DNA from: Curvularia sp. ZM96
Taxonomy: Eukaryota > Ascomycota > Dothideomycetes > Pleosporales > Pleosporaceae
NCBI GenBank assembly: GCA_022457065.1
Contig: JAJGBQ010000004.1
Location: forward strand, 1,364,001 to 1,428,000
Direction: 5' to 3'
DNA length: 64,000 bases
A model generated the notes under the pieces. It was not told where the DNA came from. It was given only the letters and a program-made list of their open reading frames with translations, and ran no database searches. Made by a program: the position numbers and the translations under genes. Position 1 is the stretch's first letter. Each line of letters starts with the position of its first letter. Below are positions 56,491-64,000 of this stretch, one piece after another.

Positions 56491-58690
56491 ATTATATTAA
56501 ATATCTTATTCTAGCTAGTAATAGCGTTTAAAATTATATTATAATAGTTTATTAACTACGATTAAGTCTAGTCTCTCTAGATCTAATTTAGATACTCATA
56601 TAATTAAGTTAAATAGTTATTTATAAGTAAAATTTTCTTAATTTTCTACTAACTAAAGTCTTTAAATTTAGAACTTTTACTTACTACTAAAGTTAGATTA
56701 TCTTTAGAAAAGTTACGTTATATACGCTAAAGTAAGAATATAGAGACTACTAAGAACTTATCTATATTAAAATTAACTACCAATAATAAACTAAAATCTC
56801 TTAGACTTATTAAAGTTTATAAGAAGTTTAATCTATTTTTAAAGTTAAAAACTCTAATAAAAGAAGTTAACTAGAAAATAACTAGTTAAAGAAGATAAAG
56901 AGAATTTAGAGAAGAACTAGTCTACTAATCTCTAAGTAGAAATTACTAAACTAAATAAATAATTAGAACGTTTATAACGTAAAAATACTACTTTACTTAC
57001 TAACTATCTAGTTTCTGCTACTAAATTACTTTTAACTATAGCTAACTTATCTCTAAGCTAATTATAGAAATATATTAGCTATTTTAGAAAGACTATATAT
57101 TAAACTTACTAAGTATATTTTTACTATTTATAACCTTAGTAATAGAGTAGATCTAACTTTCTACTAATAGTAAATATCTATTAAAGACTATTTAACTATT
57201 AACTCAGACTACTACTGGAGTAAATATATAAGAATAGTACTTAGATAGAAATATACCACTAGTATTACTAAAAAATATCTGGAACTTTAATATCTAGCTT
57301 ATTTAGTTAAGAATTAGTTCTAAAACGTAGAGAAAATAATTTACTAATTAAATTATACTATATATCTAGTAATGAGTGGATAGTAAGCTAAGCTATTTTT
57401 TACTACTTACTTATAAATAAGAAGAAAATCTTTTTTAAGTTTAAGACTTAATTTATTGGTATAGCTATTAAAGAATTTATATCCAAGTTAGAATAGTTCT
57501 TCTACTTATAAGAAAAGATTACTTCTATCTTACGTATTTTTAACTCAGAATTTAAATACTTATAGAATAACTTCTTTAATAAAATAGTATAATATCTTAC
57601 TACTTTTAATACAAAAAAAAACACTTCTATTAGATATACTCTAGATATAAAGTACGCTAGTACTACTACTCTACTAATAAAATTTTATACCTAGTAGTTT
57701 AGAGACTTTAAGCTAATATCTTATAAAGTAAAATCTAATACTACTCTAGTACTAACTTATATCTACTCTAATTATTCTAGACTTTTTTCAAGACTTTAAA
57801 ACTAGAAAATAAATCTACTAGAAATTATTATAACTATAGTAAATCTAAATACTATATAAATAAGTATTTAGTACTAAAAGTAAAAGAAATTAAAATAGAA
57901 TAAAAAAACTTTAAAGAAGTATATTAATACTCATTAGACGAGAATTAAATTATAAAGTAAGAAGTTTAGAAAAACGCTCTAGTCTAGACTTAAATAAGTA
58001 TAATATCACTAATATTAATCTGTTATACTTATTTAGAATAAAGTACTTCTAAGTATCAATTATTTTCTATTTAAAGAGTTATAGTATTAGTTTATATCTT
58101 CTAGTTAATACTAGAGTCTAAGGTTTCTTATTCTTAAATTCTACTTTTGCCCTAACTATTTCTAGTTCTCTTTAGATTTCTATCTAGAGACTACTTTTTA
58201 AGATTATAGTTAAAGAATTTTAGGACTAAATTTAAACTAAAATTAATAATTATATTTAGTTATATATCTATATTAATAGAAGAGAAATTCTTAACTACTT
58301 CTTTATTATTATACATCTAAGTTCTTAGAAATATATTATTAGAGTTTAGTAGCTAAGATACTTCTAACCTATTCTTAATCTAGTTTAGAACTAAATTATA
58401 TAGCTAACTAAGTACTCTCTAATCTATTATTCTACTTCTTCTCTCTTAGTATAGTTAAAGTAAATTTTATATAACGTAGATATAGAGTAGAATATGTAGA
58501 GAAGAAACGTTTTTTAGAAATGATATAACTATTAGAGATATAATAGCTTTTATAAAGTCTATATATAAAGAATCTAAAGTTATTTTAAACTTTCTAAAGT
58601 CTAGCGTCTTTTTACGAAATCTACTTTAGAACTAATCTAGTCTTCTATCTTCTTTTATATTACTATTATTTCTACTAACGTCTTTTACTA
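56491..58690 (+). mobile_element. gag/pol 5' part of an LTR retrotransposon, decayed
   Basis: The first ~1 kb parallels 30259-31291. After the gag-like core, frames continue with words such as KNTSIRYTLDIKYAST and a region resembling the protease-RT linker. Stops are of the TAA/TAG kind. The relic ends at the TA where family A copy A6 is inserted. Confidence 0.5.
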
Positions 58691-58692
58691 TA

Positions 58693-60137
58693 ACGTGTTT
58701 TATAAGCGAGTTAGTTACCTAAGTAAGTTAGTCACGCCCTACTAGCGCGTTAACGTTAATACCATAACGCGAAATACTATAATAACGTAATTATTAATTA
58801 ACTTATTCTAAATTAGATCTTTAGCTTACTCTATTTAATATCTAATTATAACGTGTTTAAAGCTAAAGACGTACTATTTTTATTTATAACGTGTCTTAAA
58901 GTACTCTATCTAACTAACGCGCTAGTAAGCGTCTACGACGTAACTACGTACTAAAGTTAAAGCGCTCTAATAAGCTAGAAGAGAAGACTATACTTAAGCG
59001 TATTTTTGAAAAATTTATAAAAAGTTTTACGCTTATAAAAACTAACGTTTAAGTAATAGCTAATAAACTATTATATAAGCGTAGAAGTAACTTTATTAGT
59101 AAGAACTAAATTAATAATTTTATTAAGAGAACTTCTAAGCTCTAGACGCGCTAGAGTTATCTCTATAATTACTAGCGAGCTATCTACGAGAATCTAGTAG
59201 CTATCTAGCGCTAGTTTAACTTTGTCTAGGTAATAAAATAGAAGTAGAGTATTATAGATAATAATATCTATAACTTTAATAAAACTAGCTTTATAATAGG
59301 TAAGATTTTATTATAGTTAGTTATTATAGACTTAGAAAAATTAGGTAAAAAGAAGCGTGTCTAGCTAGGTAACTATAAGTAGATTACTATAATTTAAGAC
59401 GTAGGCGCGTTAGGTCGCTAGCTATCTCTCTTCGTTATTTTTATAAGTAAGATACTTATTAACGTCTAGTTTAAGAATTTACCTACTAACTAGATACTTA
59501 AAGTTAGTTCTAATAGCCAGATAGATAATTAGCTTATACTTATTTAGTTAGAGTACTTTAATACTTATATAAAGAGCTATACTATAAGTAGATATTAACT
59601 ACGAATTATTAATAGCTATAAAAGCTACTACTCTATTAATTTTTAAGATCTTTATAAGAAGAAGAATATTATTCTTTTCTATATACCTATCTACTCTTCT
59701 TACCTATTATAGCCTCTTAATATTACCTACTTCTTACTATTAAAGCGTAAGTATAGTAACTTAATCTTAGACTTAGTACGTAATTATACTAGCTATATTA
59801 TTAAGAAGACTTTTCTACTAGTCTTTGAGGCTACTTTTAATTAGTCTATTATAAAGAAGAATATTTAGACTAGCTTTAGAAGCGCTAGTCTAGTCTTATA
59901 TAACTTATAGACTATACTATTAAAGTATAACGTAGTAGTATAGATACTAGTATAATTACTATAATAGATAACTATCTAGAAAACGTAGATACTACGTAAC
60001 GCGGGTAAAGTTAAGACGTAAAGTACTTTTATTTAATAGAGAGTAACAAACTATTCTAGGTCTTCTATAAGTTCTCTTAATAAAAAGGTTACTTAGTTAA
60101 GTAAAGAGACTTAGTAAATAGTATATAAAATAATACT
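58693..60137 (+). mobile_element. Family A pogo/Fot1-like transposon, copy A6, truncated and most damaged
   Basis: It starts ACGTGTTTTATAAGCGAG after TA (58691-58692), with 17-bp units TAAGCGAGTTAGTTACC and TAAGTAAGTTAGTCACG (core GTTAGTC). The transposase runs on the plus strand, opposite to the other copies: words such as PLNITYFLLLKRKYSN and KKTFLLVFEATFN are visible near 59.7-59.85 kb. The copy is cut by family B copy B2, and its missing 3' part is not found beyond it. Confidence 0.8.
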
Positions 60138-60139
60138 TA

Positions 60140-61988
60140 ACGTAAAGCACCACAGAGAGGGCCACCCCACCGAGAGGGCCACTTTTTCTTAGCATTGCGA
60201 ACTTCATGTACGAAAACTTGAATTACTCTACACTAGCTATAGAGGCCTCGTACGACTTACTTAGATTAGATTTAGAATCTTCTTCTATATCTTTTTAGCA
60301 CGTACGAGAGTTATAGCCTGCTCTCCTACAAGTTCTATAGTGCTGTTAACCTAGCTAAGCTCTTTCTTAACTACTCTCACCACGCGCCTTCTTTAATGTC
60401 GTACAACTAGTAGAAGTACTTTTAGCTACCTGCGATGCTCCTACACTAAAGTCTAGTGCCCCGCCTATCTAAATCCGCTTTCGTTTACGCCCTCGGCGCT
60501 TTATTACCTCTACTAATTACTCTTTAAGCTCTCGTACGCGGGCCTCTATAATCACGTTCTTATATAGCATCTTCTTAGCTCCTTTAATAAGCTTTAAGAA
60601 GCTTTCTTGTATAGTAGTTAGTAATCGTACGAAGGAGTCTTTTACAAGCTTTAATTATAATCTAAATTCGTGCGAATTACTTAGTGTTCTTAACGTCTAG
60701 AGGATTTCTAGCTAAGCTTCTTGTAGTAGAGTATAAAGGCGTACGTTAAGGCGATCAATAACCCTCTACGCGTCGATAGGGACTAGCCCTACTACCTTAA
60801 AGGCCTTCTTATAGTTATTGTACGTAAATACGTCGAAAAACGCGTCTTAAAAGACTAGCAGGAAGCGTTCCTTGTTAATATACTAGACGTGGTGGCGTGC
60901 TAAGTCTCGTACGCGTTAAGAGTACTTCTACTTAAGAGGCGAAAAGTAGACAACGTTAAGTAGCTAGAGTATGTGCGATAAATAAGTAGGCATATAGAGA
61001 GTAAGGATCTTTCGTACGAGGTAGTAATCCTTAAATTCTTAGTTAAGATAGCTCTTATAGCCGTCAAGAATAAGTAGTCTATACAACCCCACCTAACGCG
61101 TCTTTGTGTAGTCATTAAAGTGCTTTAACTACGCTAGACTAAGCTTATTATTCGTCTAGCTATTTTCTAATACTAAGAGCTTCTAATCGTATAGTATATC
61201 TACTTCTTCGTACTAAGCAGAGATGTGGACGCGTCCCTTATAGATAATAAATAGCGGGGTAGCGTATCCTATAGCGCAGATACTCTAAATAACTATAACC
61301 TACTCGCGATTGCCTAGCTGCGTGAGAGTAGGCCTCGTACGACGCTCTGCGCCTGTAACTACCTTTATTAAGCTAATTACGCCTATCTAAAAGCTAGTTT
61401 CATTAAAGTTATAGATATCGTCTAAATAAACTCTATACTTCTTGATTGTCTCTCGTACGAGCTGAAACTACGCGTTAATAATCTCTAGATCTTCTTAAAG
61501 GACTCTCTAGCGGTCCTTTGCTCGATTAAAGGCTATCTTGAGCTCTACCGTACGCGATACGAATCGCTCTACCTAGTTCTTACTAATAGATATTGCGCCT
61601 CGTACAGCTAATAGTTTATTAGCTATATCAGACACCTTACACAGTCTAGGGGCGAATCCACGCGCGTTTAAATTAAGAATGTATCGTACAATTGTCTACT
61701 CTTTAGTTCTAGATAGTTTTTAGCAATTTAGCTACGTATTAGGTCGAGATGTAATTCCTCGAAGCCGTCGAGAGATCTGCTAATGTCGCACGTTGTAGGC
61801 TACTGCAGCTTTTCGCATGCTCTTAAACTGACCCGTACGAAAGGCCTAAACAGCAAGAGTAATTTGGCCTTCCTGTTAGATTAGTATCGCGTTCTGTTGT
61901 TGAGGCATTGTTGTTTGTACATGAAGTTCGCAATGCCAAGAAAAAGTGGCCCTCTCGGTGGGGTGGCCCTCTTGGTGGTGCTTTACGT
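60140..61988 (-). mobile_element. Family B pogo/Fot1-like transposon, copy B2 (1849 bp)
   Basis: It has inverted ends ACGTAAAGCAC followed by 17-bp units CACAGAGAGGGCCACCC and CACCGAGAGGGCCACTT; TA duplications are at 60138-60139 and 61989-61990. It has the same length as B1 and a very similar interior. Its outer word (AAAG after ACGT) and its unit words differ from B1 at both ends alike. The minus-strand transposase is broken. Confidence 0.85.
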
Positions 61989-62427
61989 TATAGATACTTT
62001 TAAATAAGACCTTCATATCTAATATCTAGCTTTAGAAAGTCTTTAAAAAGTAGCTAAGACGTTTTTTCTTAGTTATCTTAAAAGTATAAGATATTATTAT
62101 AGATATTTATTATAATAACTAACTATTCAGACTATAATATAAATGCTATATATACTAAGAGAGTTACTATCTAGTAAAAAGACTCTAAGCTAGCTCTATA
62201 TTATCTTAATAAATATAGTAACTACTTATTAAACTTTGTTACTATAAGATAAGATAGTAAACGCGCTTAATACAGGTTAATAGTTACTCTAAGAAGCTTC
62301 TAGTAAATTTAAAATAGAATATTTAAGTTTTTTATTAATTTCTTTTTATAATAGTATTTAATAATTCCTTTTTATCATTACTTCATAATTTTTTATTTAT
62401 AATAATATAATATAATATTATATACTT

Positions 62428-62555
62428 ACTAAGTAATCTAACTCTACATCTATCTTACTACTAAGTAATCTAACTCTACTTCTACTTTATTACTAAGTAA
62501 CTTAACTCTATTTCTATCTTACTACTAAGCTATCTAACTCTATCTCTACCTATCT
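62428..62555. repeat. Minisatellite, four 32-bp units
   Basis: Four imperfect tandem copies of a 32-bp unit starting ACTAAGTAATCTAACTCTAC; units differ mainly by C/T changes. Degenerate similar words continue to about 62,640 with rising C content, as if RIP damage fades from left to right. Confidence 0.8.
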
Positions 62556-62710
62556 TTAGTAACTCTATACTCTACCCCTACCTTAGTCTTAGTAGGTTTT
62601 AGTAATCCTACCCCTACCTCTACCTAAGTCTTGGCAATCCTACCCCTACCCCACCTCCACCTATTTGCCACCCTAAGCGTAGCCTAGTACTACTTATAGT
62701 AGTAGAGATA

Positions 62711-62752
62711 TAAGGTGTAAAGATAAAGGTGTAAAGATAAAGGTGTAAAGAT
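62711..62752. repeat. Three 14-bp tandem units
   Basis: AAAGGTGTAAAGAT (first copy TAAGGTGTAAAGAT) three times in a row, read directly. Significance unknown. Confidence 0.9.
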
Positions 62753-63429
62753 AAAGGTAATCACTAGACCACGCGTGCACGAGGTAGTTACGTTAACGAG
62801 GTGGTGGGCCTAGTTAGTATTACCGTAAATGATCGTGGGGCTTAGCACTGCGGCCGCAGTTTCCGCAACCAAAATCTACTGTATCATGTACAAAGATTTC
62901 GGGACAATCACATGGACCCGATTATTTTACTACTAACTCAAAAGACGGTGAACCATATTTCTTATGAATTAGTCAATATTCATTCCATGGATATGCTGGT
63001 TAGGTTTCCTTTCAGGTCTATGTAGACTGTCTAGCTTAAAAATCAATGAACAACACTATAATTGCATACTATCAATGTTGGAATTCACAGAGAGCATAGA
63101 GAGATCAACCTGGCGCTGAGGCTGTTCGCCCATTTTTGCACATGATAGATGTGGAGACATTGCGCATGTCAGCCGCTGCCGTTTCAAGCCACTTGCAACC
63201 CTGGTCACGGCCGCAGCAACCGCACATCGCACTATTGGTGATGATGGAGGTGGACGTACAAGACCTGCACGGTGCTTATAAATCTGCTTTTCAAAAGGTA
63301 TATTAAATAGTGTGCGCTCCTTCGTATCTAGCACTCTTGCAATCCATTCATAACTTGTTTCAAAATCCAAATATTGGTCACTACTCTCGACCAACACCGT
63401 ACAACTTCCGTCAGTCGTGAACCAACAAT

Positions 63430-64000
63430 ATGAGTGTTATTCTCAACTTCCGACGCAGCACTTTCCTCCCCCACAAAGCGCCCTTGACCGAGAAAAACCT
63501 TTCCGACCAAAGGGGCAAAGTCTTCGTAGTCACCGGCGGTTCTGGCGGTCTAGGCAAAGAACTCGTGAACATCCTCTACCAACGGAACGCCAAAATCTAC
63601 ATCGCTGCGCGCTCCAAGTCGAAAACCAACGAAGTCATTGAGGAACTTACTAAAAACCATCCGTCATCAACAGGAGAGTTGATTTTTCTTCCGCTCCAGC
63701 TCAATGACCTGCGAACGATTAAGAGCTCCGCTGAAGAATTCTTGTCTAAGGAGACGAGACTAGATGTCCTCTGGAACAATGCAGGTGTCATGGTGCCGCC
63801 GCAGGGCTCGAAGACGAAGCAGGGCTACGAGTTACAGATTGGCGTCAACAACCTGGGGCACTTCTTGTTCACATGGTTCCTCCGATCAACACTTGAAGCT
63901 ACTGCTCAGATAGCACCCAAGAACTCAGTGCGCGTTATTTGGGTGTCATCCAGTGCCGCAGATGGGGCACCGCATCCCGCGATCGATTTCGATAACATGG
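63430..64000 (+). CDS. Short-chain dehydrogenase/reductase, 5' part (runs off right edge)
   Basis: From ATG 63430 the frame is open to the end of the window (190 codons). The Rossmann-fold cofactor motif TGGSGGLGK lies near residues 36-44, the NNAG motif (DVLWNNAGVM) near residues 113-122, and the VNNLGHFLFTW helix and VIWVSSSAAD strand (Ser of the active site) follow. The YxxxK active-site motif would lie beyond the window edge. The subfamily is that of retinol-dehydrogenase/WW-oxidoreductase-like fungal SDRs; the substrate is unknown. Composition is normal, so this gene is outside the RIP-affected island. Confidence 0.88.
   Translation, partial: MSVILNFRRSTFLPHKAPLTEKNLSDQRGKVFVVTGGSGGLGKELVNILYQRNAKIYIAARSKSKTNEVIEELTKNHPSSTGELIFLPLQLNDLRTIKSSAEEFLSKETRLDVLWNNAGVMVPPQGSKTKQGYELQIGVNNLGHFLFTWFLRSTLEATAQIAPKNSVRVIWVSSSAADGAPHPAIDFDNM

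Larger units (their letters stand above)
61989..63429. other. Right border of the AT-rich island and promoter of the SDR gene
   Basis: TpA-rich sequence continues to about 62.4 kb, then passes through a 32-bp minisatellite and a C-rich tract (CCCCTACC words, about 62,570-62,660) into normal composition by about 62.8 kb. A TATATTAAATA word at 63,299-63,309 lies 130 bp before the SDR start and could be its TATA element. A 113-codon minus-strand frame at 63.06-63.40 kb has no recognisable domain. Confidence 0.5.

Noticed and set aside
60900..61115. 71-codon minus-strand frame in B2
   Set aside because: It is out of register with the transposase words of family B (the FSPLK block is in another frame).
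62560..62670. CCCCTACC words considered as telomere repeats
   Set aside because: They are irregular and do not repeat the fungal TTAGGG/CCCTAA unit in tandem; they look like less mutated copies of the adjacent minisatellite.
63056..63397. 113-codon minus-strand frame upstream of the SDR gene
   Set aside because: No recognisable domain, and it covers the expected SDR promoter; a divergent small gene is possible but unsupported.

Overview
The window looks like a filamentous ascomycete (Pezizomycotina), most likely a dothideomycete/pleosporalean. Genes carry short introns (about 45-175 nt) with GT..AG ends and CTAAC/CTGAC-type branch sequences. A compact GC-balanced gene block abuts a long AT-rich, TpA-rich block full of transposons whose coding frames are broken almost only by C-to-T / G-to-A transitions, the signature of repeat-induced point mutation (RIP). 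Species assignment is inference.

Region 1 (1-19.8 kb) is gene-rich. In order: a partial Ser/Asp-rich protein of unknown function (-); RPA34-type RNA polymerase I subunit (-) and GRC3 polynucleotide kinase (+) from one divergent promoter; an NDUFB9-like complex I subunit (-) and the 2-oxoglutarate dehydrogenase E2 KGD2 (+), also divergent; histones H2A (-) and H2B (+), divergent; the autophagy protease ATG4 (-) and the G-patch/R3H protein SQS1 (+), divergent; then a lone BAHD/condensation-like acyltransferase (-). Several divergent pairs join genes of one process (rRNA production, mitochondrial energy metabolism, nucleosome).

Region 2 (19.8-25.1 kb) is a transition zone holding a decayed multi-exon gene on the minus strand: an N-terminal fungal ubiquitin-like-domain protein with a zinc-ribbon-like segment, followed in the same direction by Cyc8/Ssn6-like TPRs. 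Its stops are of the RIP type.

Region 3 (25.1-62.0 kb) is a nested transposon island with no intact gene. It contains (i) three related families of TA-inserting pogo/Fot1-like DNA transposons: A (four complete 1847-bp copies, one fragment and one truncated copy), B (two 1849-bp copies) and C (one 1855-bp copy); (ii) a chromodomain Gypsy element with mosaic LTRs and an antisense accessory ORF, plus a second Gypsy copy in reverse; (iii) a dispersed ~1.35-kb A-tailed retroposon ('R1') that I cannot classify; (iv) a 268-bp TG..CA element present both intact and RIP-mutated; (v) a Tc1/mariner relic and two gag/pol relics. The most striking signal is in the ends of families A and B: each end has two tandem 17-bp units whose core word differs from copy to copy yet matches at every site within a copy, in a way RIP cannot produce.

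Region 4 (62.0-64.0 kb) returns to normal composition through small tandem repeats and ends in the 5' part of a short-chain dehydrogenase/reductase gene.
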